A stretch of 64,000 nt of DNA from G965250275 sp965250275 (lineage in GTDB: Bacteria; Pseudomonadota; Alphaproteobacteria; Rhodobacterales; Rhodobacteraceae): NCBI GenBank assembly GCA_965250275.1, contig OZ252297.1, forward strand, positions 2,294,001 through 2,358,000, given 5' to 3'. The notes under the pieces were generated by a model that was given only the letters and a program-made list of their open reading frames with translations, was not told the origin of the DNA and did not search any database. Shown here piece after piece: positions 36,740 through 44,078 of this stretch. Each line of letters starts with the position of its first letter. The stretch's first letter is position 1. A program made the translations under genes and the position numbers.

Positions 36740-37039
36740 ATGCTTGTTGTCACTGGAATTGTTCAAATCGAACCGGAGGATGTCGACGTTTTGCGGAAGG
36801 CCGCCCGCGTCGCGGCTGCTGCAACCCGGCAGGAGCCGGGCTGCGTGGTTTACGAGTTTTCAGAAGACATCGAAACGCCGGGACGCTTCCGGGTCTACGA
36901 GGAATGGCGCAGCGCCGAAGATCTGGCCGCACATGGCAAGGCGCCGCATATGGATGCGTTCCGAGCAGCACTCGCGAATGCCAGGTTCCTTGGACGGGAA
37001 CTGGTCACGTTCACCCGCGGTGAGGCCACGCCGCTCTAA
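36740..37039 (+). CDS. Antibiotic biosynthesis monooxygenase (ABM) domain protein
   Basis: A 99-residue ferredoxin-like ABM/YgiN-type protein with the typical VTGIVQIEPEDVDVLRKAARVAAAATRQEPGCVVYEFSEDIETPGRF pattern, here described in part, and a following YEEWRSAEDLAAH. Members act as small cofactor-free quinol oxygenases or dimer scaffolds. It follows the acetyltransferase by 16 bp and overlaps the VOC gene by four bases at the 3' ends. Confidence 0.85.
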   Translation: MLVVTGIVQIEPEDVDVLRKAARVAAAATRQEPGCVVYEFSEDIETPGRFRVYEEWRSAEDLAAHGKAPHMDAFRAALANARFLGRELVTFTRGEATPL

Positions 37040-37449
37040 CCCGTCCAGAGCCAGGGTTCGGCGAATTCAACAGAATTGCCAGCCGGGTCGCGCACATAGA
37101 GCGACGCGGCACCGTTGGGCCAGTCAAACCGGGTTTCGGTCGGGGTCCCGGCTGCGACCAGCCGCGCCTCCATCGCGTCGATCTGCGCCCGCGTCAGGGC
37201 GAAACACACATGTCCCGGCCCGCGCGCGCCATGCGGCGGCACCGGCAGGCGCGGGTTGCGCGGTGGTGTTTCCGTCTCGGTCGGGTTGAAGACCAGCAAC
37301 ACCGATGCACCGACCCGGAAGAACACATGCCGGTTGCCGATCCGCTGAATGCGCTCCAGACCGATCAGCTCGCCATAAAACGCCTCTGCCGCATCCAGAT
37401 CATCGGCATAAAGGGCGGCTTCCAGGATCGCGGCAGGCGCATCGGTCAT
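37036..37449 (-). CDS. VOC (glyoxalase/bleomycin resistance) family protein
   Basis: Vicinal-oxygen-chelate fold, 137 residues: an N-terminal beta-alpha-beta unit (ILEAALYADDLDAAEAFYGELIGLE), HVCFALTRAQ in the middle with a metal-type His, and a C-terminal YVRDPAGNSVEFAEP with the Glu. Two metal ligands of the family are visible. It could be a dioxygenase or a resistance protein; nothing nearby decides. Its stop (CTA on the plus strand) overlaps the ABM stop. Confidence 0.85.
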   Translation of the reverse strand: MTDAPAAILEAALYADDLDAAEAFYGELIGLERIQRIGNRHVFFRVGASVLLVFNPTETETPPRNPRLPVPPHGARGPGHVCFALTRAQIDAMEARLVAAGTPTETRFDWPNGAASLYVRDPAGNSVEFAEPWLWTG

Positions 37450-37501
37450 GGTGGCAGACTGGCAGCCCGCCGCGCTCCCGGCAAGCCGCCACAGTCGTCC
37501 A

Positions 37502-37567
37502 CTTCATCTTGCCAGGTAAACTCCGGGGGAGGTCCGGACCTCGTCCGGGACGGGGGCAGAGCCCCCA
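37502..37567 (-). repeat. Palindromic intergenic element with terminator-like hairpin
   Basis: Read on the minus strand after the pseudouridine synthase stop, it shows GGGGGC-TCT-GCCCCC (37552-37566), then a second GC palindrome around GGTCCGGACC (37531-37540) with related arms, then CTCCCCCGGAGTTTACCTGG and GCAAGATGAAG. The layout (GC hairpin, CCCCCGGAGT, AAGATGAAG) matches an intergenic repeat I recall from many Rhodobacteraceae. Probably a transcription terminator or 3'-end element. Confidence 0.55.
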
Positions 37568-37576
37568 AATCGCCCA

Positions 37577-38119
37577 TTATCTGGGCACCTGCGCCCAGCA
37601 TCCCGGCGCCAACCCTTCCAGCGACCAGTCGCCAATGGACCAGCGCACCAGCCGGAGTGTCGGGTGTCCCACAGCTGCTGTCATCCGCCGCACCTGCCGG
37701 TTTCGCCCCTCGCGCAGGGTCAGCTCAATCCAACAATCCGGCACGGACTTGCGTACCCGGATCGGCGGTGTGCGTGGCCACAATACCGGGGGATCAATCC
37801 GACGGACCTCGGCGGGCCGGGTCAGCCCATCCTTGAGAGTGACACCATCTTGTAAGGCGCGGAGCGCGGCTGCATAGGGTTCGCCTTCGATCTGAACCAG
37901 ATACGTCTTGGGCAGTTTGTGACGCGGGTCACTGATGCGGGCCTGCAGACGTCCGTCATCGGTCAGCAGCATCAGGCCCTCGCTGTCGCGATCCAGCCGG
38001 CCTGCCGGATAGACGCCAGGGCAATCGATGAAATCCGCCAGCGTCGCCCGGCTGCTGCTGCGGTCGGTGAACTGCGGCAGCACATCGAAGGGTTTGTTGA
38101 AACGGATCAGCCGGGCCAT
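37577..38119 (-). CDS. rluE: RsuA/RluE-family 23S rRNA pseudouridine synthase
   Basis: Single-domain pseudouridine synthase of 180 residues without an S4 domain, as in RluE, which modifies U2457 of 23S rRNA in E. coli. The catalytic aspartate lies in AGRLDRDSEGLMLLTDDG; KTYLVQIEG and LREGRNRQVRRM are the other family motifs. ATG 38119 gives MARLIRFNKPFDVLPQF, a normal start. It is divergent from the HNH gene. Confidence 0.88.
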   Translation of the reverse strand: MARLIRFNKPFDVLPQFTDRSSSRATLADFIDCPGVYPAGRLDRDSEGLMLLTDDGRLQARISDPRHKLPKTYLVQIEGEPYAAALRALQDGVTLKDGLTRPAEVRRIDPPVLWPRTPPIRVRKSVPDCWIELTLREGRNRQVRRMTAAVGHPTLRLVRWSIGDWSLEGLAPGCWAQVPR

Positions 38120-38352
38120 GCGCCGGACTATCGCGCAGGCCAGCGCCAACGCAACCCTTTGAAGCGCTGAATCCGGCTTGTGGATAACTGTCACCGGGCT
38201 GTCATGGAATCGTCCTATCTGTCCGGCGACATATTGTGGAACATCTGGGGCTTGTCAGCGGAAAACCACGATATATAGTCGACCTAAAGCTGGGGCGGAC
38301 TCCCCGCTCTGGTGCCAGAACACGGGCAGACCGGGCAGGAACGGAGTCGAAT

Positions 38353-38937
38353 ATGGACGGCGAATTCAGGGTAGATTTCGTGCGCGAGCCTGCGGCACTG
38401 AAACAGCATCCGGCTTTGGTGTTGAATGCAGATTATCGTCCGCTGTCCTACTACCCGCTGTCGCTCTGGCCCTGGCAGGATGCAATCAAGGCGGCATGGC
38501 TTGATCGCGTGGATATCGTCGCGGAATACGACGAGGTTGTGCGATCACCCTCAACAACGATCCGTATCCCGTCAGTGGTGGTGCTGAAGGATTATGTCCG
38601 GCCGCAAAAGAAGGTGGCGTTCACGCGGTTCAACTTGTTCCTGCGGGACGAGTTTCAGTGCCAGTATTGCGGCGCCAAAGGGGACCTGACCTTTGATCAC
38701 GTGGTGCCACGGGCGTCAGGTGGTGTGACCAGCTGGCAAAATGTTGTCGCGGCCTGTTCTCCTTGCAATCTGCGCAAGGGCGCGAAGTCCCTGCATCGGG
38801 CGGGTATGTCCCTGCGCAAACCACCCCGGCAGCCGGGTGCCGAGGAATTGCGCAACATGGGCCGCAAGTTTCCGCCCAACCACCTGCACGAGAGCTGGAT
38901 CGACTTTCTATACTGGGATGCTGAGCTCCAAGCGTAG
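38353..38937 (+). CDS. HNH endonuclease family protein
   Basis: A 194-residue protein with an HNH domain at about 100-150. Zinc ligands are CQYCG and CSPCN, with the catalytic LTFDHVVPRASGG histidine and the SWQNVVAAC asparagine. The N-terminus (ALVLNADYRPLSYYPLSLWPWQDAI) is a conserved extension seen in the chromosomal HNH protein of many Proteobacteria. It starts at ATG 38353 after GGAACGGAG. The physiological role is unknown; it is not beside a methylase or phage gene. Confidence 0.87.
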   Translation: MDGEFRVDFVREPAALKQHPALVLNADYRPLSYYPLSLWPWQDAIKAAWLDRVDIVAEYDEVVRSPSTTIRIPSVVVLKDYVRPQKKVAFTRFNLFLRDEFQCQYCGAKGDLTFDHVVPRASGGVTSWQNVVAACSPCNLRKGAKSLHRAGMSLRKPPRQPGAEELRNMGRKFPPNHLHESWIDFLYWDAELQA

Positions 38938-38970
38938 GCTGGTTCGAGGGTTTGCTGCGCAAATACGGGG

Positions 38971-39750
38971 TTACGCTGCGAGCTCGACCCAAACGGGCAC
39001 ATGGTCGGATGGTTTTTCGCCGGCACGGACATCTTTGTCGATCTGACAATCGACCAGCAGATCGGCGCATTGCGGCGTCAGCAGGAAATGATCGATCCGG
39101 ATGCCGTCGTCACGGTTCCACGCCCCGGCCTGATAGTCCCAGAAGCTGTAGTGTCCCGGGCCGGACACACGGGCCCGAAATGCTTCGGTAAACCCGAGAT
39201 TCAGAATTCTACGAAAGGCGGCGCGGCTTTCCCGTCGGAACAGAGCGTCCTCGCGCCACGCATCGGGCCGTTTGGCGTCCTCCGCTTGCGGAATGATGTT
39301 ATAGTCCCCCGCCATCAGGGCCACCTCTTCCGAGGCCATTAGCGCTTCAGCACGATCTGCCAGCCGCTCCATCCAGGCCAGTTTGTAGTCGTATTTCGGT
39401 CCTGGGGTCGGGTTTCCGTTTGGCAGGTACAGGCCACAAAGCCGTACGGCAACATCGCCCACAACGGTGGCTTCGATCCAGCGCGCCTGTTCATCGGACG
39501 GGTCGCCGGGCAACCCCCGCGTCACATCCTCCAGCGGCAGTTTGGACAGGATCGCCACGCCGTTGAAGCCCTTTTGGCCATGGGTCTCGACGTTGTAGCC
39601 ACGATCTTCGAGCATTTCGCGCGGGAAGGCCTCGTCCGTTGACTTGATTTCCTGCAGCAAGACGACATCGGGCTGGGCATCGTCCAGCCATGCGGGCAGG
39701 GCCAGCGCGCGCGCCTTGATCCCATTGATGTTAAATGTGGCGATTTTCAT
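38971..39750 (-). CDS. xth: Exodeoxyribonuclease III
   Basis: AP endonuclease/3' exonuclease of base-excision repair, 259 residues. KIATFNINGIKAR, LLQEIKSTDEAFP (catalytic Glu), CGLYLPNGNP, MAGDYNIIP (Asp-Asn) and ENDKPSDHVPV-like KPSDHVPVWVEL with the catalytic Asp-His are all visible. It converges on the HNH gene with 33 bp between. Confidence 0.95.
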   Translation of the reverse strand: MKIATFNINGIKARALALPAWLDDAQPDVVLLQEIKSTDEAFPREMLEDRGYNVETHGQKGFNGVAILSKLPLEDVTRGLPGDPSDEQARWIEATVVGDVAVRLCGLYLPNGNPTPGPKYDYKLAWMERLADRAEALMASEEVALMAGDYNIIPQAEDAKRPDAWREDALFRRESRAAFRRILNLGFTEAFRARVSGPGHYSFWDYQAGAWNRDDGIRIDHFLLTPQCADLLVDCQIDKDVRAGEKPSDHVPVWVELAA

Positions 39751-40089
39751 CTCTGCCTCCGACCCGCGTATCTTGAACGTTGTCTATCACCAAACGCGGA
39801 CGGTTGGGCAAGCGCATTTGAGACGATTCTCCAAAGCGGGGATCGGGGCCGAACGATTCGAGTGATGCACACTTGGTAAAGCGGCCAAAAACTGCGCCCC
39901 AAAACCCCTTGTGGAAAAGTTGTTTGGGTGGATCAGGCGTTCCAACTCAGATGGCTTCCCATACGGTTGCCGCGGGAACCTCATGTGGACAACTTTCCGC
40001 GTTAACCATCTTAGGTAGAAACCATGTTTTTAAAACAACCCTAGGCTGCAACCGTCCCGGAACGTTCAACCAACAAAGGGAATGGAACC
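39751..40089. other. 339-bp promoter region of the FSSGS-repeat operon
   Basis: No gene seen. It must hold the divergent xth promoter and that of the repeat-peptide operon. Notable are TTAACCATCTTAG at 40002, whose TTAACCAT equals a known CtrA half-site, two near matches to a DnaA box (TGTGGAAAA near 39911, TGTGGACAA near 39984), and an AT-rich TTTTTAAAAC 60 bp before the gene. None is proven. Confidence 0.4.
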
Positions 40090-40458
40090 ATGACGGCTCT
40101 ACATAAACTCGATGAAACAGCACACCAAACTGCGATACCGCAGATCGAAGATGCCCATGATGTTCATCTTGGGGACGCGACCGAAATGTTTTCGTCCGGG
40201 TCAGTTCACGCTGCGGGCGGTACCGTGTTCGACGGCGACGACACCGCGCTGTTTTCCTCCGGCTCGACACCGACGATGACCACCAGCGCCGCGACCGGCG
40301 AAGCGGTGGAAATGTTCAGTTCCGGCTCTGCCCCTCGGGTAGAAACCGCCGTTGAAAGCGGCGAAGGCACGCAGATGTTCTCGTCCGGCTCGATCTCCGA
40401 TCAGGACTCGGCCGCTGTGTCCGGGGCTGGCACGGCGCTGTTCTCATCTGGCAGCTAA
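40090..40458 (+). CDS. FSSGS repeat protein: five 21-residue repeats, possible multi-core precursor peptide
   Basis: A 122-residue protein of unknown function. Phe-Ser-Ser-Gly-Ser occurs at residues 34, 55, 76, 97 and 118, exactly every 21 residues, always after Met or Leu, and the last copy is the C-terminus. Residues 1-17 form a leader-like non-repeat segment, so the protein is 17 + 5 x 21. Each repeat also has an acidic or small-residue run (GD/GE-x-T/V-E/A/Q) before the motif. There is no signal peptide, membrane helix or cysteine. Start ATG 40090 follows AAGGGAATGG. It leads an operon with a helical protein and a DMT transporter. It could be a multi-core modified peptide, a binding scaffold or a structural protein; related repeats may already be a DUF family in Rhodobacteraceae. 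Confidence 0.8.
   Translation: MTALHKLDETAHQTAIPQIEDAHDVHLGDATEMFSSGSVHAAGGTVFDGDDTALFSSGSTPTMTTSAATGEAVEMFSSGSAPRVETAVESGEGTQMFSSGSISDQDSAAVSGAGTALFSSGS
40141..40455 (+). repeat. Five tandem 63-bp coding repeats ending in FSSGS
   Basis: Motif codons lie at 40189-40203, 40252-40266, 40315-40329, 40378-40392 and 40441-40455, a strict 63-bp period. The DNA of the motif differs between copies (Ser codons TCG, TCC, AGT, TCA, TCT, AGC; Phe TTT and TTC) while the five residues never change. This points to selection on the peptide, not recent duplication. Confidence 0.9.
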
Positions 40459-40519
40459 GCGCGGATCACAACTGAAACTGGACACGGGGTCTTTGGGCGC
40501 CGAACGACAGGAGAACCAC

Positions 40520-41596
40520 ATGTCGAATGTCATACACCTGAAGACCCCGTCCCACATTGTCCGCCCAGACGAGCGCGCGTCGGCGATGATCACCTGTTTT
40601 GCGCAGCACCGTCGCGTTGGTGACGATGTGTTCTGGCTCAAAGAGAATGCGGAACTTCTGAACATTCTGGAATGCACAGGCGCCCGGTTGGAAGAAACAG
40701 CACTTGAGCCGCATCTGGCGTTTTATGCCCAGGCAGAACGCAAACTGGGGTTCTTTCCGCAATACTACAGGTTCCTGCTTTCGATCTGCCTCGACCTCGA
40801 GGATCTGGGTTTGCCGGGCAACAAGGCCGAGAGCCTTGCCCACTGGGCGGCCTCCGAAGGGCTTGCAGACGCGGAATTGTCGGACCTTCAGAGGGCCGAG
40901 GCGGTGCGTCTGATGCAGCGACGGGGGATCAACCCCCTGGCAGATGATGCCGGGCTTACCGATCGCTTGCATGCGTTCATCGACCGGTCTGAAACCTTTG
41001 CGATGCCGAACAAGAAAGCCGCCTACGAGCTGACGCATATTGTCTTTTACCTCTCCGAATATGGTCGCCGCGATCCGGGTTTGTCCGCAGCGGCTATCCA
41101 AAGCCTCAAGTTTGCGGGACTGCTGGCCTATCTTGATCAGAACAGCGATCTTCTGGCCGAGATCTGCGTCGCCTTGCGCTATGCGGGCTGCACGCCCCCG
41201 CCGCTCTGGGAGCGATGGCTTCGCACCGAAACCCTCGCTTTCGCCATCGCCGCTGGACCGGACCTGCCCGTACAGGACGACTACCACGACTACTTTGTGT
41301 GCAACTGGCTGGTGGCCATCGCTGGCGGCGGAGCCTTTGGTGCTGGGATCTCAACGGGCCGCATGGCCTTTACGCGCTGCCCGCGCCGGCACGGGCCGTT
41401 GCGCCGGATGTCGGAGAGTCTGTTCGATCTGAATGACCGTCGTTCAGACGACTGGGACGTCATGCGGTCTCATGTCCTCGCGGCGCTACCCGAAGACGCG
41501 CACGACATAGTGCAGAAAGCCGAAGGATCGACGGACAGCTTTCATGCTTTTTTTGCGGGATTTGCTCGCACCGGGCTGCGCGGGGTGTCTTTGTGA
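40520..41596 (+). CDS. Unknown helical protein partner of the FSSGS repeat protein
   Basis: A 358-residue mostly helical protein I cannot assign. The start is ATG 40520, with AGGAG upstream. Marked stretches are AAYELTHIVFYLSEYG (168-182) and DDYHDYFVCNWLVAIAGGG (253-271). Together with Cys224, His173, His256 and Cys261 these could form a metal or active site. Such 'THxxFY..G' repeats recall alpha/alpha-toroid proteins, some of which sit in peptide-modification clusters; this is only a resemblance. It lies 61 bp after the repeat protein and overlaps the transporter start (GTGA), so the three are likely one unit. It may belong to a DUF restricted to Rhodobacteraceae. Confidence 0.7.
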   Translation: MSNVIHLKTPSHIVRPDERASAMITCFAQHRRVGDDVFWLKENAELLNILECTGARLEETALEPHLAFYAQAERKLGFFPQYYRFLLSICLDLEDLGLPGNKAESLAHWAASEGLADAELSDLQRAEAVRLMQRRGINPLADDAGLTDRLHAFIDRSETFAMPNKKAAYELTHIVFYLSEYGRRDPGLSAAAIQSLKFAGLLAYLDQNSDLLAEICVALRYAGCTPPPLWERWLRTETLAFAIAAGPDLPVQDDYHDYFVCNWLVAIAGGGAFGAGISTGRMAFTRCPRRHGPLRRMSESLFDLNDRRSDDWDVMRSHVLAALPEDAHDIVQKAEGSTDSFHAFFAGFARTGLRGVSL

Positions 41597-42504
41597 ACCG
41601 GGTTGCAATATTTGGTGCCGTGTTGGTGCTCATTTACACCGCTTTGATTTCCTCTGCCGATGGGATCACCAAGCTCATTGCCCAAGGCTATGCCGCGCCG
41701 CAGCTCTTTTGCATCAGTGGGTTTCTGGTGGCCGGTCTCAGCATGCTGGCAGATCGCCACCCCGCACAGCGCCGCGGGCTTCGCACAGGCTGTCCGCGCG
41801 CCATGGCGTTGCGGTCACTGGCAACAGTTCTTGCCGCTATTTGCTTTTTCTACGCCTTTCGTCACCTGCCGTTTGCCGAGGTGTTCCTGTTTATTGGCCT
41901 GATGCCAATTCTGGCGGGCCTGATGTCCGGCGTTGTTCTGGCCGAACACGTCCGCACCGCCGCGTGGATTGCGCTGATCGCAGGTTTTGTCGGGGTCATG
42001 TGCCTGTTTTCAGCCGGTCTCTCGTCGGTGTCCGTCGGCCATGTCTTCGCTTTCCTGGCGGCCGTCTGCGGAACATTGTCGATGGTTTTGGCGCGCTACA
42101 TTGGTCGGTTTGAATCCAACAGCCTGGCGCAGGTATTCTATCCGAACGCCGCAATCTTTGGGTCGATGGCCGTTGCCTTGCCGTTTGTGTGGGTTCCGAT
42201 GCCGCTGGTCGATCTGGCATGGATTGTGGCCTACGCGGTGCTGCTTTTTATGGCCCGCTGGTTGCTGGTGGTCGCCTTGCGAGGGCTGGCGGCTTATGCT
42301 GTCACCCCTTTGATGAACCTTCAGTTTGTCTGGATGGTTCTAATCGGTGTGCTGTTCTTCGGCGAGGTGCCGGCCAGCGAGACATGGCTGGGCGTGATGA
42401 TTGTTATCGGCTCGGGGTTGTACCTGGTGTGGGACCAGTTTGCGCCGAGCCCCGTACGGCCAGAGCGCCTGCGCGCCGACGCGACACTCAGCACCGATTC
42501 ATGA
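41593..42504 (+). CDS. DMT-family (EamA) transporter
   Basis: A 303-residue inner-membrane protein with about ten helices in two EamA halves (AIFGAVLVLIYTALISSADGITKL at the start; VWMVLIGVLFFGEVPASETWLGVMIVIGSGLYLVW at the end, with the FGE motif). GTG 41593 overlaps the stop of the unknown helical gene, so it is translationally coupled. DMT proteins export amino acids, peptides or metabolites; in this operon it may export a product of the repeat protein. Substrate inferred from context only. Confidence 0.85.
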   Translation: MNRVAIFGAVLVLIYTALISSADGITKLIAQGYAAPQLFCISGFLVAGLSMLADRHPAQRRGLRTGCPRAMALRSLATVLAAICFFYAFRHLPFAEVFLFIGLMPILAGLMSGVVLAEHVRTAAWIALIAGFVGVMCLFSAGLSSVSVGHVFAFLAAVCGTLSMVLARYIGRFESNSLAQVFYPNAAIFGSMAVALPFVWVPMPLVDLAWIVAYAVLLFMARWLLVVALRGLAAYAVTPLMNLQFVWMVLIGVLFFGEVPASETWLGVMIVIGSGLYLVWDQFAPSPVRPERLRADATLSTDS

Positions 42505-42558
42505 CGCAAAGCGCCAGGTATTCTCCGGCGGCGGATCGGTTCCGCCGCCGGTGAGCGG

Positions 42559-43632
42559 TTACCCGGCCAACTGGCTTGGGCGAGGGGAGGCATGCCTCAG
42601 ATGGTCTGGCAACGCTCTTTGTTTCAGGCAAGCAACCTTGGTGTCGCCAAACCCGCGGATAGGTTCAACGCGCGAGCGGCTCAGCTCGAACTCGTCCAGC
42701 ACATCTGTCGAAAACGACTCGGAAACGGTGATTTCCATGGGTTCGGACAGCGCCTGAAGGCGCGAGGCGAGATTCACCGCCGGGCCAAACACATCGTAGA
42801 TGTATTTCTGAACCCCGACGACAGAGCCGACCACGGACCCCGAGGCGATGCCAATGCGCGCCTGCCAGCGATGCTGATGGGTGCTGTTGCGGCGTTCCAG
42901 GTAGCGGATCATCTTGGAGGCGCAATGCGCTGCCGAGAGGGCGTGATCCGGGTTCGGATGCGGCAGGCCGGTTACGGCCATATAGCAGTCGCCAACGGTC
43001 TTGATGCGCTCGCAACCATGCAGCTCTCCGATCCGGTCGAAGGCCGTGAAAATGTCGTTGAGTTCCGCGACTGTTACGGTCGGGTCCGCAGCCGCAGCCA
43101 TTTGGGTGAATCCGACAAAGTCCAGCATCAGCACGCTGACCGGTTCAAAGAGGCGGGGCGCGACTGACCCGAACGTCATGTATTCCTCGTAGACGGTGCG
43201 CGGCATCAGGTTCAGCAACAGCTTTTCCACCTGCGTTTTCTCGCGTTCCAGATCCCGTGTGCGGCGATCCACCATCGCGGCGTAACTGTCTATCATCGCT
43301 TCGGTTTCGCGCAGGCGCGACACGTTCTGACATTCCAGCAGCAGCAAGTCGCGGCCCTCGTAGTCGGCGCGCTGCGCACGGACCTCGATGATCAGGGTGC
43401 GACGCTTGATCTTCGTCTTGATCTCAATGGTCGCGCCGTTGGCGGCGCGGGCCATCGCTTCGGGCGTCAGGTCCTCGACCACCTCAAGCAGCGAGGCATC
43501 ACGCTCTGCATCGGGAAACCAGGACATGAAGGTCGTGTTGCAAAACACAATGTGGCCACTGCCGGATTCAGCAAGGCATACGCCGACGCCGATCGACTTT
43601 AAGAGACGGGCACTCAGGTTTTCGGGAAACAT
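42559..43632 (-). CDS. PAS-like sensor with class III adenylate cyclase domain
   Basis: Cytosolic cyclase of 357 residues: a PAS-like N-terminus (about 5-100), a coiled linker (about 104-145) and a class III cyclase domain (about 163-340). Metal Asp171 (LMLDFVGFT) and Asp215 (VGDCYMAV), purine-selecting Lys211 and Asp280, and Asn287 and Arg291 are all present, so the residues fit ATP and not GTP as substrate. It follows the truncated hemoglobin by only 9 bp. It should make cAMP in response to a signal through the PAS-like part or the globin. Confidence 0.88.
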   Translation of the reverse strand: MFPENLSARLLKSIGVGVCLAESGSGHIVFCNTTFMSWFPDAERDASLLEVVEDLTPEAMARAANGATIEIKTKIKRRTLIIEVRAQRADYEGRDLLLLECQNVSRLRETEAMIDSYAAMVDRRTRDLEREKTQVEKLLLNLMPRTVYEEYMTFGSVAPRLFEPVSVLMLDFVGFTQMAAAADPTVTVAELNDIFTAFDRIGELHGCERIKTVGDCYMAVTGLPHPNPDHALSAAHCASKMIRYLERRNSTHQHRWQARIGIASGSVVGSVVGVQKYIYDVFGPAVNLASRLQALSEPMEITVSESFSTDVLDEFELSRSRVEPIRGFGDTKVACLKQRALPDHLRHASPRPSQLAG

Positions 43633-43641
43633 TTTTGGTCC

Positions 43642-44022
43642 TCAGGATATGATGATGGCTCTGCGGGCCTCGATGGCAGCGACGACGGAGTCCCGGTCTT
43701 CGACCGTGAATTCGGCGGCGTCGAGTGTTTCGATCAAAAGCGCAACCGCCTCGTCGAACTCGACATGGCTGAGGCGCAGATGCGTATGGGCTGCGGCAAG
43801 GCGCTCGTCCGAAAACTGAGCGGGTCCGCCCAGAACCATCGTGAAAAACTTGGTCTGATGGTCGATCAGCCGTGTCAGATCGACGTTCTCGAAGAAATGT
43901 CCGATCACATCGCTGTCGAGCACGCGGTCATAAAAATCCATGATCACGTGTCGCAGCACCCGGATTCCACCGTATTTGTCGAAGAGCGGAAGAGGGCGGG
44001 AAGAATGAACTGCGGCCATCAT
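43642..44022 (-). CDS. Group I truncated hemoglobin
   Basis: A 126-residue 2-on-2 globin. It has Tyr31 at the B10 position (DFYDRVL), the DHQTKFFTMVLGGP E-helix stretch, and proximal His79 in AAHTHLRLSHVEFDEAV, so heme binding is expected. The first Met pair follows GGAG. It is placed between a methyltransferase and the cyclase, which suggests that O2, NO or CO bound here affects cyclase output. This is inferred from proximity. Confidence 0.9.
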   Translation of the reverse strand: MMAAVHSSRPLPLFDKYGGIRVLRHVIMDFYDRVLDSDVIGHFFENVDLTRLIDHQTKFFTMVLGGPAQFSDERLAAAHTHLRLSHVEFDEAVALLIETLDAAEFTVEDRDSVVAAIEARRAIIIS

Positions 44023-44043
44023 GATTAATCTCCTTTGTAGGGT

Positions 44044-44071
44044 GCGACCGGGCAGGGCAGAGCCCGGTCGC
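44044..44071 (-). repeat. Intercistronic 10-bp hairpin between methyltransferase and globin genes
   Basis: GCGACCGGGC / GCCCGGTCGC with an 8-nt loop. It is a perfect stem but lacks a following T tract on the minus strand, so it may be an mRNA processing or stability element rather than a terminator. Confidence 0.5.
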
Positions 44072-44078
44072 GGACGTT

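Noticed and set aside
38178..38187. DnaA box TGTGGATAA, with weaker ones near 39911 and 39984, as a sign of a replication origin
   Set aside because: Only one perfect 9-mer, no AT-rich unwinding region and no dnaA, dnaN, parAB or repABC gene nearby.
38353..38937. HNH endonuclease as part of a restriction or defence system
   Set aside because: No methyltransferase with DNA specificity or other defence gene adjoins it; it has the domain extension of the widespread housekeeping-type HNH protein.
40141..40455. Regular 63-bp spacing that could suggest a CRISPR or minisatellite
   Set aside because: The DNA copies differ strongly in sequence and only the protein motif is kept; there is no repeat-spacer pattern and no cas gene.
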